Shown: positions 44,058-52,825 of the stretch, in pieces | Layout of the letters: the number at the start of each line of letters is the position of its first letter | Position numbering within the stretch: the first letter of the stretch is position 1 | From: Methylomonas sp. | GTDB lineage: Bacteria; Pseudomonadota; Gammaproteobacteria; Methylococcales; Methylomonadaceae | Direction: 5' to 3' | NCBI RefSeq assembly: GCF_023228165.1 | Contig: NZ_JALOBS010000009.1 | Span: 1-64,000, forward strand | Length of the DNA stretch: 64,000 nucleotides | The notes under the pieces: generated by a model | What the model was told of the DNA's origin: nothing | Databases searched by the model: none | The model's input: the letters and a program-made list of their open reading frames with translations, nothing else | Position numbers and translations under genes: made by a program

Positions 44058-44142
44058 GAGTTCCTCCTAAAAGCCGGCTGAAAGCGAGTTTGAATAAAAC
44101 CATCGTCCAGCCTTTTACCTTTCATAACTTGTCTGAATTTTT

Positions 44143-45243
44143 TTAAATCACTATCAATTCGGCCCGCAAAGCGCCCGCCGATTTCAACGCCTCTAAAATC
44201 GCCACCAAATCGCTGGGCCCCGCGCCTACCCCATTGACGGCTTTGACGATTTCATCCAATGTGACACCGGGGTTGAAAACAAACATATGGTTGTTTTCCT
44301 GATTGACCGCAATATCGGATTGGGGTACCACGACAGTCTGCCCACCCGATAGTGGCGCCGGTTGACTAACCTGTGGGTTTTCATTAATGGTAACGGTTAA
44401 GCTGCCATGAGATACGGCGGCCGGCTGCACTCTGACTTTACTGTTGATGACCACCGTTCCGGTTCTGGAATTGATGATGATTTTAGCCGGCGCGTCATCC
44501 GGTGAAAGCTCGATGTTTTCAATCACAGATACGAAACCTACCCGCTGGCTTGAATTCGCCGGTGCTCTAACACTCACCGAGGTGCCGTCGATCGCCGTGG
44601 CCGTTCCCGCACCCACGGTGTTGTTAATGGCTTCCACCATACGGTTGGCCGTCGTGAAATCGGAGCTGTTTAAGTCAAACACTACATCCGTACCTTCTTC
44701 GAAAGAAGTCGGCACGCTACGTTCCACTGTGGCGCCGTTATCAATACGGCCGACCAGCGGGTTGTTAACGGTAATTTTTGAGCCGTCCTGGCCTGACGCA
44801 CTTAATCCGCCCACCACTAAATTGCCTTGCGCCACTGCGTAGACATTGCCATCGGCACCGCGCAGGGGCGTCATCAATAAAGAACCGCCGCGCAAACTTT
44901 TCGCATCACCAATAGACGATACCGTAACGTCAATTCTTTGACCTGGTTTGGCGAAAGCCGGCAACTCGGCGTGAATGCTGACTACAGCTGTATTCTTGGT
45001 TTTCGGATTGGAATCCGGCGGCAAAGTAATGCCTAAATTTCCGGCCATGTTACGCAAACTCTGCCGCACGAATAATGAAGACACGTCCCCGGATTTATCA
45101 AGACCGGTGACCAAACCGAAACCGACTAATTGGTTGGTACGTACACCGGAGACCGAGGCCAAGTCTTTAATTCGTTCGGCTCGTGTATAACCGCATGACA
45201 AGAGTAGTGCCATAAATAGGATTGAACCGAGAATTTTGTTCAT
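44143..45243 (-). CDS. flgI: Flagellar P-ring protein FlgI
   Basis: A 366-aa periplasmic protein with a signal peptide (cut after TRA, residue 22). ERIKDLASVSGVRTNQLVGFGLV and the C-terminal PGVTLDEIVKAVNGVGAGP are family signatures. Forms the P ring in the peptidoglycan. Confidence 0.97.
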   Translation of the reverse strand: MNKILGSILFMALLLSCGYTRAERIKDLASVSGVRTNQLVGFGLVTGLDKSGDVSSLFVRQSLRNMAGNLGITLPPDSNPKTKNTAVVSIHAELPAFAKPGQRIDVTVSSIGDAKSLRGGSLLMTPLRGADGNVYAVAQGNLVVGGLSASGQDGSKITVNNPLVGRIDNGATVERSVPTSFEEGTDVVFDLNSSDFTTANRMVEAINNTVGAGTATAIDGTSVSVRAPANSSQRVGFVSVIENIELSPDDAPAKIIINSRTGTVVINSKVRVQPAAVSHGSLTVTINENPQVSQPAPLSGGQTVVVPQSDIAVNQENNHMFVFNPGVTLDEIVKAVNGVGAGPSDLVAILEALKSAGALRAELIVI

Positions 45244-45276
45244 TGTCGTCTCCGAAAACGTTGGTTTCGAACGCTA

Positions 45277-45945
45277 TTAAAAAGGAAATATCGGGCTCAG
45301 GAAAAACCGCGCTAGCCAACCGATTTTGCTGGAATCGTTCATGCCGCCGTCGCCTTTATACATAATGGTGGCGTCTGCTATCTTGGCGGAAGAAATGGTG
45401 TTGGCGGTAGAGATGTCGATGGGCCGTACAATGCCCGATAAACGCACATATTCATCGCCATCATTCATCGCCACCCGTTTTTCACCTCTAACTCTCAAGT
45501 TGCCGTTGGGTAACACCTCCACCACCGTGACGCTAATAGCGCCGGTCAGGCTGTTACTTTGATTAGCCGTGCCGCCGCCGTCAAAGGAAGATGAAGCGGC
45601 CAAACTGGTTTTCAAGTCGTGTCCCAATAGTGCCTGGCTGGCAATACCGAACAGGGTTGGCGCGGTGACCGATACGCTGGTATCTTTTGCCGCCGTCGCA
45701 TCGGCCAGTTTTTTGGCTTTTGTGGCTTCGTTTAAGGTCACTGTCAGCACATCGCCCACTCTGCGGGTTTTAATGTCTTCGAACAAACGAATGTCGTAAC
45801 CCGATTGATAGATAGCGCCGTTTCTTTGCGCCGGGGGGCGCAAGTCGGCCGGTTGCACCGGGGCAAAGTCCGGGTCTCTTTTGGGCAGCGTGTCGCAACC
45901 GGTCAAGATTGCCAGCGATAAGCCCATTAAAATCAATGCTTTCAT
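45277..45945 (-). CDS. flgH: Flagellar L-ring lipoprotein FlgH
   Basis: A 222-aa outer-membrane lipoprotein with lipobox LTGC (Cys16). DIKTRRVGDVLTVTLNEATKA and NGNLRVRGEKRVAMNDGDEY are typical. Forms the L ring. Confidence 0.97.
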   Translation of the reverse strand: MKALILMGLSLAILTGCDTLPKRDPDFAPVQPADLRPPAQRNGAIYQSGYDIRLFEDIKTRRVGDVLTVTLNEATKAKKLADATAAKDTSVSVTAPTLFGIASQALLGHDLKTSLAASSSFDGGGTANQSNSLTGAISVTVVEVLPNGNLRVRGEKRVAMNDGDEYVRLSGIVRPIDISTANTISSAKIADATIMYKGDGGMNDSSKIGWLARFFLSPIFPF

Positions 45946-45961
45946 AATTGATGTCCTACCT

Positions 45962-46750
45962 TTAGAGTTGCTGTGTAACGAACGACAGCATCTCGTCTGT
46001 GGTGGAAATGGCTTTGGAGTTCATCTCGTAAGCGCGTTGGGTTTCAATCATATTGACCAATTCCTCCACCACATTCACGTTTGAAGTTTCCAATGCCCCT
46101 TGTTGCAATGAACCCAACTCGTTTTCTCCAGGAATGCCGATAATCGGTGGACCGCTGGCAACAGATTCGCGGAAAAGATTTTCCCCAACTGGTTCCAGCC
46201 CGGTCGGGTTGATGAAGTCTGCTAATTGGATCTGACCGACGTTGGTTGCCGCCGCGCTGCCGGGTTGAACAACATTGACGGTACCGTCCCGGCCTATGCT
46301 GATGCTAATCGCGTCCTGGGGGATGGTGATATTGGGTTCCAGCGTCAAACCGCCCGAAGTGACGAGTTGACCGGTCGAATCCAACTTAAGCGAACCGTCG
46401 CGCGTGTAATCGATGTCGCCGTTCGGCATTAAAATCTGGATATAACCGCGTCCGTTGATCGCCACATCCAACGAGTTTTCGGTTTGTAGAATATTGCCCT
46501 GGGTATGCAGTTTTTCGGTTGCGACGGTTCTTACCCCGGTACCTAACTGTAAACCCGTGGGCAGTTGAGTATTTTGGGTGGTTTGCGAGCCGACCTGTCT
46601 GACGTTTTGATAAATCAAATCTTCAAATAGCGGGCGTGATTTTTTAAAGCCTGTGGTATTGACGTTGGCCAGATTATTGGAAATAACCGCCATTCGGGTT
46701 TGTTGGGCATCCAGGCCGGTTTTGGCCACCCATAATGCTCGTTCTGTCAT
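45962..46750 (-). CDS. flgG: Flagellar distal rod protein FlgG
   Basis: A 262-aa rod protein starting TERALWVAKTGLDAQQTRMA and NNLANVNTTGFKKSR, ending with NVNVVEELVNMIETQRAYEM. The standard length of FlgG. Confidence 0.97.
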   Translation of the reverse strand: MTERALWVAKTGLDAQQTRMAVISNNLANVNTTGFKKSRPLFEDLIYQNVRQVGSQTTQNTQLPTGLQLGTGVRTVATEKLHTQGNILQTENSLDVAINGRGYIQILMPNGDIDYTRDGSLKLDSTGQLVTSGGLTLEPNITIPQDAISISIGRDGTVNVVQPGSAAATNVGQIQLADFINPTGLEPVGENLFRESVASGPPIIGIPGENELGSLQQGALETSNVNVVEELVNMIETQRAYEMNSKAISTTDEMLSFVTQQL

Positions 46751-46800
46751 GACAACCTCCTGACTGACATTTATTTGTCTTATCAGGAGTAATGCAGATT

Positions 46801-47550
46801 CTATGCCATTTGCATCAGTTTGGTGGAAACACCCGCGTTGTCATCGACGGCTTTCATGACTTTGGTTTGCAATTCAAAATTACGCGATAGTTCGATCATC
46901 TCCACCATGGCGGACATGGCATTGACATTACTGGCTTCCAGCGAACCCTGGATCAGACTGACGTTAGCGTCCGGCTTAGGGGGGGGGGCGCCGACTTGCT
47001 TGAGATGCATCAGGCCATCGTCGCCTTTTTCCAGATTCTGATTGCCGGGATTGACTAATTTTATCCGCTCCAGCAAAACCAGATTGGTTGCATTAGCGCC
47101 TTGCGGAATCATACTAATGGTACCGTCGCGGCCAATTTCTACCTTTTGGGCGGGCGGTATGGCAATAGGTTGCCCATTTTCGCCTATCAGATTCTGACCG
47201 GCGCCGTTTTGCAGTAGACCCTGCGGGGTAATCCGCAAATTACCCGCGCGAGTGTAAGCTTCCGAGCCATCCTTGGCTTGCACCACAAACCAGCCCTCCC
47301 CATTGATGGCCACATCCATATCCCGTCCGGTGGTTTGCAAACCTCCGGAGGAAAGGTCGCTACCGGGACGTTCCGTCATACTGTAAACCCGCGAAGGATA
47401 GCCGGGGCCGAAGGAAGGCATGGCACGAAACTGCTCAAAATCCGATTTAAAACCCGTGGTTTGGGTATTAGCCAAATTATTGGCATTCGCCGATTGCGCC
47501 AACAATGTCTGCTTGGCGCCATTCATAGCAATATAAAGGCTACGATCCAT
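46801..47550 (-). CDS. flgF: Flagellar proximal rod protein FlgF
   Basis: A 249-aa rod protein starting DRSLYIAMNGAKQTLLAQSA and NNLANTQTTGFKSDF, ending in NVNAMSAMVEMIELSRNFEL. The coding strand has a run of ten C (46979-46988 as G on the plus strand) giving PPP within GAPPPKPD. The frame is intact as sequenced, but slippage there would disrupt the last quarter of the protein. Confidence 0.96.
   Translation of the reverse strand: MDRSLYIAMNGAKQTLLAQSANANNLANTQTTGFKSDFEQFRAMPSFGPGYPSRVYSMTERPGSDLSSGGLQTTGRDMDVAINGEGWFVVQAKDGSEAYTRAGNLRITPQGLLQNGAGQNLIGENGQPIAIPPAQKVEIGRDGTISMIPQGANATNLVLLERIKLVNPGNQNLEKGDDGLMHLKQVGAPPPKPDANVSLIQGSLEASNVNAMSAMVEMIELSRNFELQTKVMKAVDDNAGVSTKLMQMA
46979..46988. 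repeat. Ten-base homopolymer in flgF
   Basis: A G10 run on the plus strand (C10 in the coding strand) within codons for GAPPPK. Tracts of this kind can change length by slippage during replication. Confidence 0.9.
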
Positions 47551-47565
47551 GATCGTTCTCCCTCA

Positions 47566-48870
47566 TTAAATATTGAGTATGGCTTGCATAATCTGGTTCT
47601 CGGTGGTGATGGTCTGAGCATTGGCTTGATAATGTTGCTGAGCCACGATCAGATTAACCAACTGGGCCGACAAATCCACATTAGAAGCTTCCAAAGCACC
47701 GGACTGAATAGTACCGAAATTATTTCCACCCGCCTCACCGCGTATCGGTTCACCCGAGTTGGCACTTTGTCCCCAAGTAGTATCACCCAATTTGGCTAAG
47801 CCATTGACATTGGGAAAGCGGGTTAAGGCAACTTGCCCCACGGTCGTGGATCCGCCATTACTAAACCGAGCAAAAATAACCCCTTCGTCATCAATATCGA
47901 TACCCGTTAGACGTCCGGCAGGCAAGCCATTTTGCGACATTTCGTTGACGCTGAATTTCTGTTGCACCTGTGTGGAGCCTACATAACTGATTGCAGAAAT
48001 ATCGATGGGTGCAGCACCATTACCAGGATCATACGTCGGACTCATGGAAAATATCGAGGCGGCATTGTCCACCAATTTACCTGTATCATCGAAAACCAAT
48101 GTTCCCGTGCCGACCGCTGTCTTGGGTATCAGCGCCGGATCCGCGCCAGCAAGCGCTGGCTCGCTCATATAGTGATGAACGGCCCACGTGTTATCCGCCA
48201 CTACTGGCGGGCCAACCGGATCCGCCGCTACTTTAACGAAATAACTGGTCATTATATGAGGAGACCCTAACGAATCATATACGGTTACTGAGGTCTGATT
48301 GTTATAGCTGGTGCTCTGATTCGGATCAAAAACAGCAGTAGAAGGAGGCAACTGTTGAGAATCAACATTAACGACCATATCCACGCTGCTGGTTGCGGAA
48401 GGCAAACCGGTTAATGTATTGATTTGCACCGGCTGAGTAACACCCACGCTAAATCCGTCAGATACTTTTGTACCGTTAGGTCTATACACCAGTAAGGCAG
48501 AGCCTTGATTATTCACCAAATAACCATCCTTATCCAGCTTGAATTCACCCGAACGGGTATAGGATAAATTATTCGTTTCAGTTGGACTTTTACCCAGCGT
48601 AAAAAAACCCTCGCCGCTAATCGCCAAATCCAAATTATTATCCGTGAATTGCAAATTACCCTGATTAAATTGCTGCGCAACATTGGCAACTCTGACCCCC
48701 GCCCCCGGCTGGATACTACTGACCCCGCCCAAACTGGATGCATAGACATCCGCAAACTCGGATCGCGACTTTTTAAAACCAACGGTATTGGCATTGGCAA
48801 TATTATTGCCCGTCACCGCCAGATTGTTGGATGCGGCATTTAGACCGCTTAATGCTGTAGTAAATGGCAT
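47566..48870 (-). CDS. flgE: Flagellar hook protein FlgE
   Basis: A 434-aa protein with the start PFTTALSGLNAASNNLAVTG and NNIANANTVGFKKSR, and the end NVDLSAQLVNLIVAQQHYQA. The middle (about 150-350) is the variable exposed hook domain. Confidence 0.97.
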   Translation of the reverse strand: MPFTTALSGLNAASNNLAVTGNNIANANTVGFKKSRSEFADVYASSLGGVSSIQPGAGVRVANVAQQFNQGNLQFTDNNLDLAISGEGFFTLGKSPTETNNLSYTRSGEFKLDKDGYLVNNQGSALLVYRPNGTKVSDGFSVGVTQPVQINTLTGLPSATSSVDMVVNVDSQQLPPSTAVFDPNQSTSYNNQTSVTVYDSLGSPHIMTSYFVKVAADPVGPPVVADNTWAVHHYMSEPALAGADPALIPKTAVGTGTLVFDDTGKLVDNAASIFSMSPTYDPGNGAAPIDISAISYVGSTQVQQKFSVNEMSQNGLPAGRLTGIDIDDEGVIFARFSNGGSTTVGQVALTRFPNVNGLAKLGDTTWGQSANSGEPIRGEAGGNNFGTIQSGALEASNVDLSAQLVNLIVAQQHYQANAQTITTENQIMQAILNI

Positions 48871-48879
48871 GACCGCCTC

Positions 48880-49554
48880 CTAAAGAATTTGTTTAATCTG
48901 ATTAAATTTAACCGGCCCCAGGCCAGTCAGGTTTACTTGCAAGCCGCCACTACCGCTGCCCATGGTGACGCTTTGCACTTTTGAAGTGATATTGGTCGCC
49001 AAAGCAGTATTGGTTCCGTCGATTTGCGTTTGGGCCTCGACCGTATAAATCCCGGGATTCGCAAACTGGCCATTGTTATCCATTCCATCCCAAACAAAGG
49101 CATTGGTGCCGGATGATAGCGCCCCCAGATTCATATCCCGCACAGTCTCGCCGGTCTGCGGGTTAATAATTTTCAAGGTCACGGACGGCGAGCTACTGGG
49201 CAAACTGAAGTCGCCGGAAACCGTGCCGCCGGCGGCCAATAACGCCTGCTGACTTGGCGCGGATACATAACGCCCGACCAGACTGGCGGCCTGCAATGCT
49301 TGATCCGAGCTGATGGAACTGGCGAAATCCTTGAAGGACGCCTGCAAATCCTGTATTCCGGAAACGGTACTAAATTGCGCCATCTGCCCCAGAAACTCGC
49401 CGTTATCCATAGGCTTCATGGGATCTTGGTGAGTCAATTGGGTAGTCAGCAATTTCAAAAACTGTTCTTGCCCTAATGTCTGCTTTTGCGGAGTTGCGTT
49501 ATTGGTAGTCGCCAGACCTATATTTGAGTAAGTATCTATTGTATTGGTAGCCAT
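48880..49554 (-). CDS. flgD: Flagellar hook assembly scaffold FlgD
   Basis: A 224-aa hook cap. GQEQFLKLLTTQLTHQDPMK and PMDNGEFLGQMAQFSTV are the conserved N-terminal part; a FlgD Ig-like fold with VWDGMDNNGQFANPGIYTV follows. Confidence 0.96.
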   Translation of the reverse strand: MATNTIDTYSNIGLATTNNATPQKQTLGQEQFLKLLTTQLTHQDPMKPMDNGEFLGQMAQFSTVSGIQDLQASFKDFASSISSDQALQAASLVGRYVSAPSQQALLAAGGTVSGDFSLPSSSPSVTLKIINPQTGETVRDMNLGALSSGTNAFVWDGMDNNGQFANPGIYTVEAQTQIDGTNTALATNITSKVQSVTMGSGSGGLQVNLTGLGPVKFNQIKQIL

Positions 49555-49564
49555 GACTTATCCC

Positions 49565-49981
49565 TCACTGTCCCATTTTCAAGGTCTGCAATATCAGATT
49601 TTTTGCGGTATTCAACACTTCCACATTGTTTTCGTAGGATCGCGATGCGGACATCATATTGGCCATTTCCTCTACCGTATTGACATTAGGTTTATAGATG
49701 TACCCCAGCTCGTCCGCCATGGGATGATTGGGTGCATATTCCATGACGGGCGGAGCCTGACTCTCAACAACCCCCATCACATTCACACTGCTGGCGGCGT
49801 TATCTTTATCCATGATATTTTTTAATTCGGCGGCAAATACCGGCTGCCTGGATTTGTATACCTCATCTATGCTGCTACTCACACTGTTGGCATTGGATAT
49901 ATTGCTCGCCACCAGATTTAATCGGAGGTTTTGCGCATTCATGCCGCTACCGGCAATATTAAAGATGTTCATAGACGACAT
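49565..49981 (-). CDS. flgC: Flagellar proximal rod protein FlgC
   Basis: A 138-aa rod protein: NIFNIAGSGMNAQNLRLNLV, ASNISNANSVSSS, and the C-terminal NVNTVEEMANMMSASRSYEN. Starts two bases after flgB. Confidence 0.96.
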   Translation of the reverse strand: MSSMNIFNIAGSGMNAQNLRLNLVASNISNANSVSSSIDEVYKSRQPVFAAELKNIMDKDNAASSVNVMGVVESQAPPVMEYAPNHPMADELGYIYKPNVNTVEEMANMMSASRSYENNVEVLNTAKNLILQTLKMGQ

Positions 49982-49983
49982 GA

Positions 49984-50376
49984 TTATTCTCCACGTATGG
50001 CCGACATAAGCCCGGAAAACCTGTTATTGATGAATCGTAAACTGGCCTGGTATTGGACTGCGTTTTCGGCATATTTGGATTGCTCAATATGGGCTTCTAC
50101 CGTATTACCGTCCAATGAAGGCTGTTGCGGGTTTCGGTAAAGCAAATCGGCGCCCAGTAATGTCTGCGGCCCGGTCAAATGCCCTACTTGGGTCCGATCC
50201 ATATGCCCGGTCTTATCCATTGTTTGCGAGAGTACCGATTTGAAATCCAAATCCTTCGCTTTGTAATCCGGGGTATCGACATTCGCCAAATTGGCCGCAA
50301 GGATTTCGCTACGCTTTTCGCGTAAGGCCAAAGCTTGCGGGTGAATACCTAACGCATTGTTGAAATTGATTGCCAT
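49984..50376 (-). CDS. flgB: Flagellar proximal rod protein FlgB
   Basis: A 130-aa rod protein with HPQALALREKRSEILAANLA, NVDTPDYKAKDLDF and a helical end. The ATG at 50376 is chosen because AGGAGG lies 8 bases upstream; the frame could also open at GTG 50385, but that codon overlaps the ribosome binding site. First gene of an 11-gene operon. Confidence 0.95.
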   Translation of the reverse strand: MAINFNNALGIHPQALALREKRSEILAANLANVDTPDYKAKDLDFKSVLSQTMDKTGHMDRTQVGHLTGPQTLLGADLLYRNPQQPSLDGNTVEAHIEQSKYAENAVQYQASLRFINNRFSGLMSAIRGE

Positions 50377-50709
50377 GTTAGTCACCTCCTGTTTTAAAAA
50401 ACAAAAGCAGGTGTCATGCCATAATAATTATTAGCTTTATTTTCAACAAATTAAAAAAATTGATTTATTATTCAGGTGTCAAAAAAACAGTTGCGGCATA
50501 AGGCGGCAAAAAATTTCCGCTTGAAATACGGGTCAATATTCTGACGGCTGCTGGCTTTACGGCGGGAGATAAGGCGTTCGGGAAATAGCGTCGACAGCCT
50601 ATGAAATAGGCTGCCTAACGTATAAGGTTAGATTGTGTGAGCGGAGCGAACCACAATCTGAACCGGTTGTTGGACAAGCCCGGGAATATCGGAGGCTGAT
50701 TGTTGTGAG
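50377..50709. other. 333-bp gap between flgB and the IS3 remnant
   Basis: It holds the flg promoter (50407-50421) and two stem-loops: CAGCCTAT/ATAGGCTG at 50595-50613 with a 3-nt loop, and AGATTGTG/CACAATCT at 50630-50659, extended by GGTT/AACC. No gene seen. Confidence 0.6.
50407..50421 (-). promoter_or_regulatory. sigma-54 promoter of the flg operon
   Basis: On the minus strand TGGCATGACACCTGC has the GG and GC dinucleotides 10 bases apart and a good -24 half. The expected start near 50395 leaves about 19 nt including the ribosome binding site. Sigma-54 control of flgB is usual in polar-flagellate gammaproteobacteria. Confidence 0.65.
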
Positions 50710-51112
50710 TCATGCTGCCTTAGCCGACTCGGAAAGTTGTTGATAATACATGGCCTCGGCTTCGGTTGGTGGAATGTTACCAATCGGTCCTAGTAGGCGT
50801 CGATGGTTAAACCAGTCGACCCAGGTCAAGGTGGCCAGTTCGACGGCTTCGCGATTCTTCCATGATTGTTTATGAATCAGCTCGGCCTTATACAAGCCAT
50901 TGATGGTTTCAGCCAGGGCATTGTCAAAAGAGTCGCCGACGCTGCCCACGGAGGCCTCAACGCCGGCTTCTGACAGGCGCTCGGTATAGCGGATCGAAAC
51001 GTACTGCACACCTCGATCGCTATGGTGAATCAGGCCGCCGTCATGTAGGGGTTGCCGGTCATGTAACGCCTGCTCCAGCGCATCCAGCACAAAGTCGGTG
51101 TGTGTAGTGCCG
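50710..51112 (-). pseudogene. IS3-family transposase fragment
   Basis: The last about 130 residues of an IS3-family orfB, including HHSDRGVQYVSIRYTERLSE (second catalytic Asp region), DNALAETINGLYKAEL (catalytic Glu) and WFNHRRLLGPIGNIPP. The N-terminal half is missing. Upstream, the frame closes at TAG just where a repeated motif begins (51113), so the element was truncated there. Confidence 0.88.
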
Positions 51113-51625
51113 AACTATGTGTATTTGCACATTTACCTTGTGGCTCAGCCCTAGGCGTCCGCTGCGCAAGGCTGAACACAACTACACATAATTTCGATGC
51201 TTGAAGATGTAGCGTCAACTTGCCATCGTTTGGATAACATCGGCTCATTGTTGATTCCAGCCCTTTGATACATAGCGATAGTCATGAAATCTAGGGTTAG
51301 GGTGCCAATTGGCTCTCAAATAGCTAAGGGGTTGAGTGGCGCCGGACATGACTCATTGGAATCCCTGATGACACTGAATTTTTTACTTCAGGACATCGGC
51401 AAAACTATGTGGAGCTAAGAATTACTCATATTGGCCGTATCCCTTGTGGACTCTAGCTCTCATCCAGGTGATATTAAAAATCTACACATAGGGGTCGTCA
51501 CTTGCCTGTCGGCCCCTCTAAGTCCGCCATCAACTGACCTAGAGGCGCTAATTTCACAATTGTGAGATCTGACACCGCGGAACTGATTTCCGCCGAAATT
51601 TTGAGTAAGCACCATTCCGCCAAAC
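51113..51625. other. 513-bp scar region with paired inverted motifs
   Basis: No gene seen. It carries four copies of a 10-11 bp motif around ACTATGTG: forward at 51113-51123, reverse at 51180-51191, forward at 51403-51413, reverse at 51480-51491. They form two inverted pairs about 290-300 bp apart, like recombinase recognition sites or element ends. Confidence 0.5.
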
Positions 51626-52825
51626 TTATTCAAACACCTCGTCGCCCGTGGGCTCCAGGTGGCTAACCTGATTCATCTGCTGCCGGAAGTTAGATAATTC
51701 ATGATACAACCTGAATCTGGCCCGATTCAGGTTACCCAGCGGCCGGTGTTCGGGCAGGCAATGCCAGGGGTTCATTTTAAGCCGTTTGGTAAAGTCCGCC
51801 ATGGCCTCGAAGTTGTGCTGCTGTTTGGGAATATGCACCGTGGCGACTGGAACAAACGGCGACAATTTTTCCGGCCAACGCACCGAGCTGTCCTCAATCG
51901 GCATTAAATGCGGGTCGGTTTGCAGCTGTATCATCAAGTCGAATTCCACATCGGTTTCGGCTATGGTTTTGGTCAGATTATCCCGCAGATAATTAAACGG
52001 CACCTTGCCGAACGGCAAGCCGGGTATCGGGGACACGATATTGGCTTTTGGCACGAAGGAATACATCACGGCCTGGCCTTCTCCCAGCAAATAAGGCGTA
52101 CAACTCCAGTAACGTTTACCCAGCGGGTTGGTTTGGGTCTCATTCCACAGGCTTTGCATGAACATGTCCAAAAAATGCGAATCGAACGGATTCAGAAAGT
52201 AGTACAAGGTCATGTCCCGCAAGCTCCAATACTGCAACTTGGCGTTTTCACGGGTATTCGGAGTCACAAAGGTCGGACCACCGCTGGTGGTGATAATATC
52301 CTGGGTGAATTGTTCTTCATCCATTAGCTTTTTACCGGGCACTCCCATCAATTTAACCGCCATACTCAAGAAGCCGACATCCTGAATATCGGACGGTACG
52401 TTCGGGCCGGGGCCGGCATAACGCACATAGGCGGGATAGCTTCGCGGTTCGGCGAAGATCCCGATGCGGCAATGCTCGGGTATATCGTCGCGGACGGTGA
52501 CCGTGGCCTTCAACACTCCATGGGTTTTGGTATTGCCGCCCCGTTCGTAGCCGCCGGGCTTGAAGCGACCGCGCATCTGGTCGGCCATCAAGTCGATGAT
52601 GTTATCCAGGCTTTGCTTTTCATCCGGATCGATTCGTTCTTCGGCGATTTTCAAGCCTTCGTTGTTACGGCGCAGATTAATCAGAAATTGCACCAGCCTG
52701 ACGCCAGGTTCCCGGAAAACCGCGTTCCATGCCGGACGAAACGGGGGTTCAAGGCGGCGTTCCAGATACAACAATTGCAGTAAAAACCGGTGAATTGCCA
52801 TTAGTATGCAGTTCTTGATGGTCAT
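51626..52825 (-). CDS. Catalase-related heme protein (AOS-like), long form
   Basis: A 399-aa protein of the catalase-related superfamily. The distal site reads TKTHGVL, with Thr101-His102, as in coral allene oxide synthase rather than Val-His of true catalases. RYWSCTPYLLGEGQAVMYSF is the central beta-barrel region. RARFRLY near the end carries the proximal Tyr374 ligand. The N-terminal 60 residues include a hydrophobic/basic helix that could contact membranes. Members act on fatty-acid hydroperoxides or peroxide. Last gene of the six-gene peroxidase operon; overlaps the DyP gene by 4 bases. Confidence 0.82.
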   Translation of the reverse strand: MTIKNCILMAIHRFLLQLLYLERRLEPPFRPAWNAVFREPGVRLVQFLINLRRNNEGLKIAEERIDPDEKQSLDNIIDLMADQMRGRFKPGGYERGGNTKTHGVLKATVTVRDDIPEHCRIGIFAEPRSYPAYVRYAGPGPNVPSDIQDVGFLSMAVKLMGVPGKKLMDEEQFTQDIITTSGGPTFVTPNTRENAKLQYWSLRDMTLYYFLNPFDSHFLDMFMQSLWNETQTNPLGKRYWSCTPYLLGEGQAVMYSFVPKANIVSPIPGLPFGKVPFNYLRDNLTKTIAETDVEFDLMIQLQTDPHLMPIEDSSVRWPEKLSPFVPVATVHIPKQQHNFEAMADFTKRLKMNPWHCLPEHRPLGNLNRARFRLYHELSNFRQQMNQVSHLEPTGDEVFE

